The notes beneath the pieces are model-generated. The model searched no databases, was not told the origin of the DNA, and saw nothing but the letters and a program-made list of their open reading frames with translations. From positions 4,896,501-4,960,500 of the forward strand of contig NZ_CP135529.1 of assembly GCF_032401055.1 (NCBI RefSeq): a stretch of 64,000 nt of DNA. The letters are read 5' to 3'. The stretch is from Tardiphaga sp. 709. Lineage in GTDB: Bacteria > Pseudomonadota > Alphaproteobacteria > Rhizobiales > Xanthobacteraceae. Made by a program: the position numbers and the translations under genes. This document shows positions 26,839 through 35,699 of the stretch, piece by piece (the first letter of the stretch is position 1; every line of letters starts with the position of its first letter).

Positions 26839-27534
26839 ATGGCGCTGCAACTGTTCGAATTGGTCGGCACAGAAGAAGATCGTCCCTTCAGCCCGTTCTG
26901 CTGGCGCATCCGGATGGCGCTGGCGCATAAGGGCCTCGAAGCGACGTCGGTACCCTGGCGTTTCACCGATAAGGACGCGATCAAGCCGCACCAGTCTGAA
27001 AAGGTGCCCGTGCTGCTGGATGGCGAGCACGCAGTCAGCGATTCCTGGGCGATCGCCAATTATCTCGAAGACACCTATCCGGATCGTCCGTCACTGTTCG
27101 GCGGCGAGGGCGGCCGCGCCATGGGGCGGATGCTGAACTGGTGGGGCGACACCGTCGTGGTCGCTGGCATGTTCCCGTTCATCGTCGCGGATATTCATGG
27201 TCACCTGCGTCCGGTCGATCAGGTCTATTTCCGCGAGAGCCGCGAAGCGCGGTTCAAGAAGTCGCTGGAAGAGGTCGCGTCCAATCGCGACACGGGCGTC
27301 GATGCCTTCCGCAAGTCGCTTGATCCGATGCGTCTCACCCTGAAGACACAGCCGTTCCTTGGCGGCGCCGCGCCAAACTATGCCGACTACATCGTGTTCG
27401 GTCCGTTCCAGTGGGCGCGCGCGGTCTCGCCGTTCAAGCTGCTGGCGGAAGACGATGCGATCTATGCGTGGCGCGAAAAAATGCTTGATGCTTTTAACGG
27501 CATGGCACGGAACTCCACCGGCTATCCGGTTTGA
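26839..27534 (+). CDS. Glutathione S-transferase, LigE/etherase-like
   Basis: The 231-aa protein starts with a GST N-domain carrying RPFSPFCWRIRMALAHKGLE (the SPFCWR motif is seen in beta-etherase LigE-type GSTs) and then KVPVLLDGEHAVSDSWAIANYLE. The C-terminal helical domain is complete. LigE enzymes cleave beta-aryl ethers of lignin dimers, but many relatives have other or unknown substrates, so only the family is assigned. It follows another GST at 22 nt and is probably co-transcribed. Confidence 0.88.
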   Translation: MALQLFELVGTEEDRPFSPFCWRIRMALAHKGLEATSVPWRFTDKDAIKPHQSEKVPVLLDGEHAVSDSWAIANYLEDTYPDRPSLFGGEGGRAMGRMLNWWGDTVVVAGMFPFIVADIHGHLRPVDQVYFRESREARFKKSLEEVASNRDTGVDAFRKSLDPMRLTLKTQPFLGGAAPNYADYIVFGPFQWARAVSPFKLLAEDDAIYAWREKMLDAFNGMARNSTGYPV

Positions 27535-27567
27535 GTTCCACTATCTAGGGGCGATGAATGGAGCGAT

Positions 27568-27602
27568 CGCTGGTATTCATATCCGCATACCAGCGTTTGT
27601 TC
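27568..27602 (+). terminator. Intrinsic terminator after the tandem GST genes
   Basis: A 9-bp stem, CGCTGGTAT (27568-27576) / ATACCAGCG (27587-27595), has a 10-nt loop followed by TTTGTT. Confidence 0.7.
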
Positions 27603-27709
27603 CCGGTAGTGTGCTTGGTGCATTCCTGAAAATGCGAGGATATTCCCGTAAACTCTCGCTATAAGGGAATACCGCAACGATTCACACTGTCCCACGTGCC
27701 AAGGTCTCT

Positions 27710-29182
27710 ATGTCCGTTCCGCCTACCAATCTCGCCGATGATGCCGTGATGTTCGATCTTGCCCCGGTCTCGCTTTGGATCGAGGACTACAGCGATGTGA
27801 AGGCGCTGTTCGAGCAGTGGCAGGCGCAGGGGGTCGACGATATCGAGACGTTCCTGCTCGCCAATCCCGAACGTGTTCGCGAGTGCTCGCAGCACATCCG
27901 CATTCTCAAGGTCAATCGCAAGACGCTGTCACTGTTCGGCGCGCGCGACCTGTCTCACCTGACGCTCAGCCTCGGTCTGGTGATGCGCGACGATACGTTC
28001 AAGAGCCACGTGTCGGAACTGGCGCAGCTCTGGAGCGGGCGGAATCATTTTTCCAGCCATACCGTCAACTACACGCTGAAGGGCGAGCGCCTCGACATTC
28101 AGCTGCACGGCATTGTTCTTCCTGGGCATGAAGAGCGCTGGGATCGCGTGATGATCGCCATCGAGGATGTGACCGAGCGCGAAGGCGCGCGTCGTCGCCT
28201 CGCGGAGAGCGAGAATTATGCGTTCGGCCTGTTCGCGCATTCGCCGGTATCGCTGTGGGTCGAGGATTTCAGCGGCGTCAAGCGCCTGGTGGACGACGTT
28301 CGCGCGCGGGGTATCGAGGATTTTCGCGTGTTCACGGATGTGCACGAGGAATTCGTTTTGCGCTGCATGAGCGAAATCCGTGTGCTCGACGTCAACAGTC
28401 GTACGCTGGAATTGTTCGGTGCGCCCGACAAGGACACATTGCTCCGTCAATTGTCGGATGTGTTTCGAGACGAGATGGAGCCGCATTTCCGCGAACAACT
28501 GATCGACCTCTGGGAGGGTAAGCTGTTCCAGCAGCGTGAGGTCGTCAACTACGCGCTCGACGGCACCAAGCTTCATCTGCTGCTGCAGTTTTCGGTGTTG
28601 CCGGGGCATGAGCGCGACTGGTCACAGGTGCAGGTCGCGCTGACCGACATCACCGCGCGCAAGAAGGCGGAAGCCTATCTGGAATATCTCGGCACCCACG
28701 ACGTATTGACGCGCACCACGAACCGCTCGTTCTTCGTTGACGAGCTCAATCGGCTCGAACGCAAGGGATCGCAACCGGTCACCGTGATCGTTGCCGATCT
28801 CAACGCGCTGAAAGCTGCCAATGACGATCTTGGCCATGCCGCAGGTGACGGGTTGCTGCGCCGTGCCGGCGAGGTGTTTGGCGAACTGGTCGAAAAGCCA
28901 GCGACGGTGTCGCGGATCGGTGGCGACGAATTCGCCATCTTGCTGCCTGGAGTCGATGCTGCCGGCGGCGAAGCTGTGCTTGCCTCGCTGGCGCGGCTGA
29001 TCGAGGTCAACAACCAATACTATCCGGATCTGACGCTGAGCCTCTCCACCGGGATTGCCACCAGCCGGACCGGCGAGCGGCTCGAAGCGGTGGTCAAGCG
29101 CGCCGATATGGAAATGCTGCAAGCCAAACGCAGCTACTATGCGCAACCCGATCGCGACCGGCGCAGCGCGGGAATGGTGTAG
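27710..29182 (+). CDS. PAS-PAS-GGDEF diguanylate cyclase
   Basis: The 490-aa cytosolic protein has two similar sensor repeats: residues ~12-155, starting FDLAPVSLWIEDYSDVKALF, and ~172-315, starting FAHSPVSLWVEDFSGVKRLV. Both resemble PAS domains and end in a VTERE / ITARKKAE linker to the output domain. The GGDEF domain keeps GGDEF at 404-408 and DLNALKAANDDLGHAAGD, so c-di-GMP synthesis is expected. The RxxD inhibitory site five residues upstream is absent (PATVS instead), so product inhibition may be weak. It appears monocistronic. Confidence 0.9.
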   Translation: MSVPPTNLADDAVMFDLAPVSLWIEDYSDVKALFEQWQAQGVDDIETFLLANPERVRECSQHIRILKVNRKTLSLFGARDLSHLTLSLGLVMRDDTFKSHVSELAQLWSGRNHFSSHTVNYTLKGERLDIQLHGIVLPGHEERWDRVMIAIEDVTEREGARRRLAESENYAFGLFAHSPVSLWVEDFSGVKRLVDDVRARGIEDFRVFTDVHEEFVLRCMSEIRVLDVNSRTLELFGAPDKDTLLRQLSDVFRDEMEPHFREQLIDLWEGKLFQQREVVNYALDGTKLHLLLQFSVLPGHERDWSQVQVALTDITARKKAEAYLEYLGTHDVLTRTTNRSFFVDELNRLERKGSQPVTVIVADLNALKAANDDLGHAAGDGLLRRAGEVFGELVEKPATVSRIGGDEFAILLPGVDAAGGEAVLASLARLIEVNNQYYPDLTLSLSTGIATSRTGERLEAVVKRADMEMLQAKRSYYAQPDRDRRSAGMV

Positions 29183-29236
29183 GCAAGCTGCTCGAGCCGG
29201 TGCGCAATCGCGCGCGACGTGGATCAGGCACGTCCG

Positions 29237-29440
29237 TCAGGTCGTGGCATGCGCTGCCGCTGCCTTGGCGCGCAGGCAGTCGCGACACAGGCAGTCGCCG
29301 CCTGTGGTCGGCATCGGCAGTTTTGCGGTCTCCTCGGCGCACCAGCAATTGCCCGACAGGTCGCAGCCGAATTCAGTCCCGCAGTCCGAACAGGTGAGGC
29401 GGCGGCTGAGCGGCTGTGCAGTTTCTGTCCGATAATTCAT
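29237..29440 (-). CDS. Cysteine-rich CWC family small protein
   Basis: The 67-aa product has nine cysteines in CxxC-type spacings: LTCSDCGTEFGCDLSGNCWC and GGDCLCRDC. This is the cysteine-rich CWC family, with the FGCDLSGNCWC segment that names it, and is presumably metal-binding. Ribosome binding site evidence is weak. It lies convergent with the GGDEF gene and divergent from the DUF1800 gene. Function is unknown. Confidence 0.8.
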   Translation of the reverse strand: MNYRTETAQPLSRRLTCSDCGTEFGCDLSGNCWCAEETAKLPMPTTGGDCLCRDCLRAKAAAAHATT

Positions 29441-29562
29441 GAAAGCAGCCCAAATTTCAGCGCGATTTTCATGCCGGGTTCATCTGTTCCACCCGTATAT
29501 CTGGGGTGTCGCCCTTGATGTTCCAATGCATCATAGGACGAAGGCAGAGTGAGGGAAACCCG

Positions 29563-31056
29563 ATGGCCCGCGACCCGCAAGGTGCGCTGATTGCGCTGAA
29601 CCGATTCGGCTTCGGCGCGCGGGGCGGCGCCTCCGGCGATATCGTCAATGCGGCCTCCGATCCCCGCGGCTTCGTGAAAGCCGAGCTCGCGCGCCCCAAT
29701 GCGGCGCTGCTGGAATTGCCCGGCCTGCAATCGACGACGGAACTGGGGCAGGCGATGTTTGCCTATCAGCTCGAGGTGAAGACGGCGCGCGAGGCGGCGC
29801 TGAAGACGCCGGCACTCGTTCCGGTAGAAGCGAGCCCGGCCGCGATGGACAAGAAGCCGGAAGCGCCAGCCATGACCGGCAACACCACCATGACAGTGCA
29901 GCCCGATGCGGCGAAGCCCCCGCCGGCCGTCGCGCTGCCGCCCAATGTGGTGCAGAAGACCTATCGTGCAGAAGCGCTGGCGCGGATCCAGCGCGCGACC
30001 ATTACCGAGGGTGGCTTTGTCGAACGCCTCGTTGTGTTCTGGTCGAACCATTTCTGCATCTCGGCCAGCAAGGGCGACCCGGCGCGGATGTGGGCTGGCT
30101 CATTCGAACGCGAGGCGATCCGCCCTTACGTGCTCGGCAAGTTTGCCGACATGCTGAAAGCCGTCGAACAGCATCCGGCGATGCTGTTCTTTCTCGACAA
30201 CCAGCAGTCGATCGGCCCGAATTCAAAAGCCGGTGAGAGGGGCAAGCGCGGACTTAATGAGAATCTCGCGCGCGAGATCATGGAACTGCATACGCTCGGT
30301 GTCGGTGGTGGTTACACACAGGCCGATGTGACGTCGCTGGCGCGGATCATCACCGGCTGGACCTTTGCCGGCCGTGAAGGAAAGATCGGCACCCCCGGCA
30401 GCTTCGCTTTCAACGCCAATGCGCATGAGCCCGGGCCGCAGCAATTGCTGGACAAGACCTATGACGACACCGGGGTGACGCAGGGCGAAGCCGCGCTCGC
30501 CGATCTCGCACGCCATCCATCGACGGCGAAATTCATCGCCAGGAAATTCGCGCAGCATTTCGTGGCTGATGCGCCGCCGCCGGCACTGCTGGCGCGGCTG
30601 GAAGGCGTGTTCACAAAGACCGACGGCGATCTGAAGGCGCTGGCGCTGGCGCTGCTCGATTCCAATGAGGCCTGGCAGATGCCAATGGCCAAGCTGCGCA
30701 CGCCCTATGAATATCTGATTTCCACCGGTCGATTGCTGGCACGTATCCCGGAAGATCCTGGCCGTTACTTTGCGGGGCTGCAGACGCTCGGCCAGCCGTT
30801 CTGGACACCGCCGGGGCCGAACGGTTTTCCGGACGGCAATGCCGCCTGGGCGGTGCCCGAAGGCATGAAGCTGCGGCTCGATCTCGCGGCACAGGTTTCG
30901 TCGCGCATTCCCGACAGTATCGATCCGCGTGAGATGCTCGACGTGGTCGCCGGCGAGGCGGCCTCATCCGAAACACGACAGACGATCGCGCGCGCGGAGA
31001 CGCGGCAACAGGCCTTGACGCTGCTGCTGATGTCGCCGGAATTCCAGAGGAGATGA
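29563..31056 (+). CDS. DUF1800 family protein
   Basis: The 497-aa protein begins ALIALNRFGFGARGG and includes the family's FVERLVVFWSNHFCISASKG, LNENLAREIMELHTLGVGGGYTQ and RKFAQHFVADAPPPAL blocks. I see no clear signal peptide. AGGGAAA precedes ATG 29563, chosen over an upstream in-frame ATG at 29506. The stop overlaps the start of the DUF1501 gene. DUF1800 and DUF1501 are a widespread co-occurring pair whose biochemical role is not established, with possible envelope roles. Confidence 0.93.
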   Translation: MARDPQGALIALNRFGFGARGGASGDIVNAASDPRGFVKAELARPNAALLELPGLQSTTELGQAMFAYQLEVKTAREAALKTPALVPVEASPAAMDKKPEAPAMTGNTTMTVQPDAAKPPPAVALPPNVVQKTYRAEALARIQRATITEGGFVERLVVFWSNHFCISASKGDPARMWAGSFEREAIRPYVLGKFADMLKAVEQHPAMLFFLDNQQSIGPNSKAGERGKRGLNENLAREIMELHTLGVGGGYTQADVTSLARIITGWTFAGREGKIGTPGSFAFNANAHEPGPQQLLDKTYDDTGVTQGEAALADLARHPSTAKFIARKFAQHFVADAPPPALLARLEGVFTKTDGDLKALALALLDSNEAWQMPMAKLRTPYEYLISTGRLLARIPEDPGRYFAGLQTLGQPFWTPPGPNGFPDGNAAWAVPEGMKLRLDLAAQVSSRIPDSIDPREMLDVVAGEAASSETRQTIARAETRQQALTLLLMSPEFQRR

Positions 31057-32282
31057 TGATGGACTGCTGTGAAAGCCGGGCCTCGCTCGGCACGACGCGC
31101 CGCTCGCTCTTGCTGTCAGGCGCAGCCTTTGCCGCCTGGGCCTATATCCCGAAGTTCGCGCGCGCTGCGGACGCGCGCGATCCGCGCCTTGTCGTCGTCA
31201 TCCTGCGCGGCGCGCTCGATGGCCTCGCCACCGTCGCGCCGCTCGGCGATCCCGATTACGCGGGCCTGCACGGCTCGATCGCGCTGGCGAAGGACGGACC
31301 CAACGCGGCCATCGCGCTGGACTCGTTCTTCGGCATGCATCCGGCGATGCCGGAATTCGCGCGGATGTATCGCGACAAGAAAGCGGCCGTGGTCCATGCG
31401 GTGGCGACGTCCTATCGCGAGCGCTCGCATTTCGACGGCCAGGACGTGCTGGAGAGCGGCTATGCTGGCCCCGGCCGCGTGCAGTCCGGCTGGCTCAACC
31501 GCGCGATCGAAGCGCTACCGCGTGGCGAGCGCGTCTCGTCGGGTCTTGCGATCGGACCGACCACGCCGCTGGTGCTGCGCGGCGCCGCGCCGACCGTCGG
31601 CTGGGCGCCGGTCAATCTGCCCAATGCGGCCGATGATACGGCGATGCGGCTGATGCAACTCTATCAGGACCGCGATCCCGCGCTGGCGACGGCACTGTCG
31701 CAGGGCCTGAAGCTCGACAAGATCGCCGTTGGCGACGAGATGAAACCGAAGGGCGGCGGCAATGCCGTGGCAGCGATGCGTCAGGTCGCACGCGGCGCAG
31801 CGAAACTCATGGCCGCGGATGACGGACCGCGCATCGCGGCACTGGCCTTCGACGGTTGGGATACCCATGCACAAGAGGGTGGGCCGGTCGGACGTCTCGC
31901 GCAATTGCTCGGCGGTCTCGATGGCGCGCTGGCGGAATTCGAGAGCGGGCTTGGGCCGCATTGGAAGGACACCATTGTCGTGGTCGCCACCGAATTCGGT
32001 CGCACCGCCAAGATCAACGGCACCGCCGGCACCGATCACGGCACCGGCACGATTGCACTGCTTGCTGGCGGCGCGATCAAGGGCGGCCGGGTGATTGCGG
32101 ACTGGCCGGGCCTTGCGAATGGCAAACTCTATGAAGCCCGTGATCTCGCCCCGACCACGGATCTGCGTGCGATCTTCAAGGGCGTGCTCCACGATCATCT
32201 CGGCATCAGCGAGCGTGCACTGGCCGAGCAGGTGTTTCCTGACAGTGCGCTGGTGAAGCCGGCCAAGGGATTGGTGGGGTAG
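31053..32282 (+). CDS. DUF1501 family protein with a Tat signal
   Basis: The 409-aa protein has a twin-arginine signal (TTRRSLLLSGAAFAAWAY) and the DUF1501 body: RLVVVILRGALDGLATVAPLGDPDY, ATSYRERSHFDGQDVLESG, DGWDTHAQEGG and VVATEFGRTAKINGTAGTDHGTG, which are sulfatase- or phosphatase-like metal-site motifs. Three ATGs in a row (31053, 31056 and 31059) follow GAGGAG; spacing favours 31059. It overlaps and is coupled to the DUF1800 gene. It is probably exported folded to the periplasm. Confidence 0.93.
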   Translation: MMMDCCESRASLGTTRRSLLLSGAAFAAWAYIPKFARAADARDPRLVVVILRGALDGLATVAPLGDPDYAGLHGSIALAKDGPNAAIALDSFFGMHPAMPEFARMYRDKKAAVVHAVATSYRERSHFDGQDVLESGYAGPGRVQSGWLNRAIEALPRGERVSSGLAIGPTTPLVLRGAAPTVGWAPVNLPNAADDTAMRLMQLYQDRDPALATALSQGLKLDKIAVGDEMKPKGGGNAVAAMRQVARGAAKLMAADDGPRIAALAFDGWDTHAQEGGPVGRLAQLLGGLDGALAEFESGLGPHWKDTIVVVATEFGRTAKINGTAGTDHGTGTIALLAGGAIKGGRVIADWPGLANGKLYEARDLAPTTDLRAIFKGVLHDHLGISERALAEQVFPDSALVKPAKGLVG

Positions 32283-32296
32283 CTACAGAAGAACTC

Positions 32297-32385
32297 GTCA
32301 TGCCCGGGCTTGTCCCGGGCATCCACGCCTTTGCTAAATCGACAGTGGTCAAGACGTGGATGGCCGGGACAAGCCCGGCCATGAC
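32297..32385. repeat. Palindromic intergenic repeat (GTCATGCCCGGGCTTGTCCC type)
   Basis: The left arm (32297-32327) and the right arm (32355-32385) are imperfect inverted copies, each with an internal GCCCGGG/CCCGGGC dyad. Translated, such elements give the spurious MPGLVPGIHA / WMAGTSPAMT peptides that I recognise from many alphaproteobacterial annotations. It sits between the convergent DUF1501 and aldo/keto reductase genes. Confidence 0.85.
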
Positions 32386-32413
32386 AGAAATTGTAGTGAC
32401 GCGCGTTGCTGGG

Positions 32414-33358
32414 CTACGTTGCCAACGTAATCCTGTCGATTTCCATCATCTCCTCCGCCGTCAGCTTCCACTGCGCCGCCTTCACATTTTGCTCGATCTG
32501 CTCGGGCGATGATGCGCCGGCGATGACGCTGGAGACTTGCGGGCGGGCGGCGAGCCACGAGAAGGCGAGCTCAAGCATCGAATGGCCGCGCGCGCTGACG
32601 AAGGCCTGCAGTTGATCCACCAAGGCGATGTTGCGCGGGTTCAGATAGCGCTCCTGCATATAGGTGGTCTTGCCGAAGCGCGTATCGGCGGGGACGTTCT
32701 TCAGGCCGGCATATTTACCGGTCAGCATGCCGCCGGCGAGCGGGAAGAACGGCAGCAGGCCGAGATTGAAATGCTGCGCGGCCGGCAGCAGGTCCTTCTC
32801 GATGTCGCGGACGACGAGACTGTATTCGTCCTGGCACGACACGAAAGGCGCAACGCCCATCTGGCGCGCGGCCATCTCGGCTTCGGCGATGCGCCAGGCC
32901 GGGAAGTTGGAATTGCCGATATAGCGCACCTTGCCCTGGCGGACGAGGTCGTCGAGCGTGCGCAGCGTCTCCTCGATGGGCGTCAGCGCATCGTAATCGT
33001 GCTGCTGATACAGATCGATATAGTCGGTCTTCAACCGCTTCAGGCTGGCTTCGACGGCGCTCATGATGTAGCGGCGCGAGGCGCCCTGCTTGCTGCCGTC
33101 ATTGCTCATCGGCTTGCCGTATTTCGTCGCCAGCACGATGTCCTTGCGGCGATCGCCCAGCACTTCGCCCAGCACCGTCTCGGAGCCACCCATGCCGGCA
33201 TAGATGTCGGCGGTGTCGAACAAAGTGATGCCGAGATCGATCGCCTTGTGGATGACCTTGCGCGCGGTCTCCAGATCGGTGCGCTGGCCGAAATTGTTGC
33301 AGCCGAGACCGACGGCGGAGACGCGAAGGCCGGAGCGGCCGAGATTGCGGATTTCCAT
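32414..33358 (-). CDS. Aldo/keto reductase
   Basis: The 314-aa NADPH-dependent TIM-barrel oxidoreductase shows GLGCNNFGQRTD at the N-terminus, the catalytic Asp and Tyr in LFDTADIYAG, Lys in LATKYGKP and His in YQQHDYD, and the GASSPEQIEQN NADP-binding segment near the C-terminus. The pattern fits Gpr/YajO-like AKRs. The substrate is unknown. It is convergent with the DUF1501 gene across a palindromic repeat. Confidence 0.93.
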   Translation of the reverse strand: MEIRNLGRSGLRVSAVGLGCNNFGQRTDLETARKVIHKAIDLGITLFDTADIYAGMGGSETVLGEVLGDRRKDIVLATKYGKPMSNDGSKQGASRRYIMSAVEASLKRLKTDYIDLYQQHDYDALTPIEETLRTLDDLVRQGKVRYIGNSNFPAWRIAEAEMAARQMGVAPFVSCQDEYSLVVRDIEKDLLPAAQHFNLGLLPFFPLAGGMLTGKYAGLKNVPADTRFGKTTYMQERYLNPRNIALVDQLQAFVSARGHSMLELAFSWLAARPQVSSVIAGASSPEQIEQNVKAAQWKLTAEEMMEIDRITLAT

Positions 33359-33454
33359 GATGAGTGTGCCTTGTGAGGGAAGCGCGGACCAAGGTTATGG
33401 CGCGCGCCTCGTCACGCAGCAAGACGCTCTGCATCATGGCAGTCGCGCGGGCGC

Positions 33455-34309
33455 TCAGGCGATGGCGGAAGCGGACTCGGGCGGTTGAGCTTCGGGCGCG
33501 GGCAGGGCGGTCGGCGTCTTCCGCGGCGGGCCGGCGCGCAGGGCTGCGGATGTCATGCGCCGCACGGCGTTTTCCGCGTTACGCGTGATGGTCTTGCGAT
33601 CAGCGGACATGTCATAGGCGACGGCCTCGCCCCAGCTTACGACGACGTCGATGGCGCCCGACGACAGGATGCCGATGAAATGCGGGATCAGATCTATGTC
33701 GCCATACCATGCCACGTTTTCGCGAAAGGCGCGGCCGACCGGCAATCCACCGAAGCCGACATAGGCGATCGACATCGGTTGCACCGTGATCTCTTTGTGA
33801 TGCGTGGAATCGCCGAGCGCGTGATGCACCGAGCCGACCAGTGCCGAGCGAAACGGCAGCACGCGCATGCCGTCGCTGGAAGTGCCCTCCGCGAACAGGA
33901 CCACCGCGTCGCCGGACAGCATGCGGTTGCCGATTTCCTGCGCCGTCGCGCCGGTCTTCTGGCGGCGTTCGCGCTCGACAAAAATCGTGCGCTGCAATTT
34001 GGCAAGCCAGCCGAACACCGGCCATTTGGCAACTTCGCTTTTGGCGACGAACACCACGGGCGCCCTGGCGCCGATGATGATGATGTCGAGCCATGAGACG
34101 TGATTGGAGAGGATCAATACCGGCGTGTCCGTCGTCCGCTTGCCGACCTCGTGAATGCGCACGCCGATCAGCGCGCAAAGGATACGGTGAAACAGATGCG
34201 GAATGCTCTGCTGCCAGCGCAGGCCGAAGGCCAGTGCGATCAGCTGAAACGGCGCCAGCAGCAGCGTCAGCATGGTCAAGGAGAGCAGGACGGCGGCGAA
34301 ACGGATCAT
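33455..34309 (-). CDS. 1-acyl-glycerol-3-phosphate acyltransferase-like (PlsC/OlsA family)
   Basis: The 284-aa protein has an N-terminal hydrophobic helix, then the acyltransferase motifs NHVSWLD (HX4D), FVERERR and FAEGTSSDG. It belongs to the lysophospholipid acyltransferase family. Relatives acylate lysophosphatidic acid (PlsC) or lyso-ornithine lipids (OlsA), and sequence alone does not decide between them. The C-terminus is a disordered Pro/Ala tail. The start at 34309 is chosen because the transmembrane helix begins there; no strong ribosome binding site is visible. Confidence 0.9.
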   Translation of the reverse strand: MIRFAAVLLSLTMLTLLLAPFQLIALAFGLRWQQSIPHLFHRILCALIGVRIHEVGKRTTDTPVLILSNHVSWLDIIIIGARAPVVFVAKSEVAKWPVFGWLAKLQRTIFVERERRQKTGATAQEIGNRMLSGDAVVLFAEGTSSDGMRVLPFRSALVGSVHHALGDSTHHKEITVQPMSIAYVGFGGLPVGRAFRENVAWYGDIDLIPHFIGILSSGAIDVVVSWGEAVAYDMSADRKTITRNAENAVRRMTSAALRAGPPRKTPTALPAPEAQPPESASAIA

Positions 34310-34532
34310 GGGTTTGTTATACCGGGGCCGACTTCCGCAGGCAAAGTCAGTTGCATGAATTAAAAGAAACCAAGGCAAAAAGAAGCGGTCCCGGTCAGCG
34401 CGGCAACTGACGGAGACCGCTGGGGAAGCACCCGATTGGCGACGGGGGGAAGCAACCGGCTGCATGGGGAGCCTAGCCGGGGCGAGTGACATCGCCATGA
34501 CAACCCGGGATATCCACAGGTGGCGTTACGCC

Positions 34533-35129
34533 CTATTCGGCTGCATCCAGCCGGTGGGAGCCGAACACGTCGCCCTCGCGCAGCGCCAGATAATAGTCGC
34601 GCTCGGAGAGGTCGTCAGTGTGACGAATGAGGTCGGTCACCGGAGTGTAGCTCAGCATCCGTCCGCCATCGGGCAGCACGGCGCAACTCAGCCGCAGCAC
34701 CCGGCCATTGGAGAGGCGCAACGTCGTCGGCGTGGAAGTGCCGGCGCGGATCATCTCGACGCACCTGGCGATGAAGCTGTCGACCTCGTCGTCGGGGAGG
34801 GCGTAAGCGTGGATATCGCGCGCGTGATACATCAGCGCGATCAGCGGCGGCTTGCTGTCGGCCTTCTCGTCGGGGAGCGTGAAGTAGTCGCGGAAGGCGC
34901 GGTTGATGAATTCGGCGCGGGTGTCGGCATTGAGAAGCACGATACCGATATCGATCCGGTCGAGCGCAGCCGAAAGACGCTGGGCGGTGGCTTGCTGCTC
35001 ATTCTCGCGGGCCCGGGCCGCGCGTCGCAGCCGAAAGAGGCGGATTGCCAAAGTGATTCCAACGGCTGCGATCACAATGATCGCCGTTTCAATTCCCGGA
35101 TCGAGAATCAGTCGCCAATCGTACTGCAT
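34533..35129 (-). CDS. Membrane-anchored PAS-domain protein without an output domain
   Basis: The 198-aa product has one transmembrane segment (TAIIVIAAVGITLAIRLFRL, about 14-34), a short coiled linker (RENEQQATAQRLSAALDRID) and a PAS domain (about 50-165, IGIVLLNADTRAEFINRAFRDYF). No kinase, GGDEF or HTH output follows. It resembles the sensor half of a histidine kinase or cyclase, so it may act through an unlinked partner. A 220-nt region downstream holds no gene. Confidence 0.8.
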   Translation of the reverse strand: MQYDWRLILDPGIETAIIVIAAVGITLAIRLFRLRRAARARENEQQATAQRLSAALDRIDIGIVLLNADTRAEFINRAFRDYFTLPDEKADSKPPLIALMYHARDIHAYALPDDEVDSFIARCVEMIRAGTSTPTTLRLSNGRVLRLSCAVLPDGGRMLSYTPVTDLIRHTDDLSERDYYLALREGDVFGSHRLDAAE

Positions 35130-35335
35130 CGGCTGTACCTGTGTCCGTACAAAGGTAAGAAACGCAGGTTGGCCTCTGGTTGCAAAAAGGCCCACAATTT
35201 CCCGGCGGTATAGCTAACGGCGCGTGAAGAGCCCGGCATCATTTTCCCCTTGTTCGCTTCAAATGCTATCGATGCCACCGGAACCGGCGCCGGCCCCTGA
35301 ATGTTAGCGCCGGTATTTAAAAGGACCCCGATCGA

Positions 35336-35692
35336 ATGCCCTTCACCATTCCGCCGCTGCTGCTGCCGATTTTGATGCTGCTGGCCTCGAATATCTTCAT
35401 GACCTTCGCTTGGTATGGCCATCTCAAATTCAAGGATCACTCGTTGCCCCTCGTCATCATGGTGAGCTGGGGCATTGCCTTCTTCGAATATTGGCTGGCG
35501 GTGCCCGCCAACCGCTGGGGCAGCGAGGTCTACAATGCCGCCCAATTGAAGACGATGCAGGAAGTCATCACGCTGGTCGTGTTTGCTGCATTTTCGGTGC
35601 TGTATCTGAAGGAGCCGCTCGGCTGGAATCACGCGCTGGGCTTTGCCTTCATCGCGCTCGGGGCGTTCTTCATTTTCCACAAGTGGTCGTAA
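35336..35692 (+). CDS. DUF486 small membrane protein (DMT superfamily-like)
   Basis: This 118-aa protein has four hydrophobic segments: LLLPILMLLASNIFMTFAWY, LPLVIMVSWGIAFFEYWLAV, MQEVITLVVFAAFSVLYL and HALGFAFIALGAFFIFH. It matches the DUF486 family, whose pattern includes FEYWLAVPANRWG. A transport function is suspected from superfamily relationship, but no substrate is known. It stands alone between the PAS gene and the sugar dehydrogenase. Confidence 0.9.
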   Translation: MPFTIPPLLLPILMLLASNIFMTFAWYGHLKFKDHSLPLVIMVSWGIAFFEYWLAVPANRWGSEVYNAAQLKTMQEVITLVVFAAFSVLYLKEPLGWNHALGFAFIALGAFFIFHKWS

Positions 35693-35699
35693 CGACCGC

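Noticed and set aside
32300-32512. Short plus-strand frame beginning MPGLVPGIHA
   Set aside because: It lies in a palindromic repeat; such peptides are well-known artefacts of these elements.
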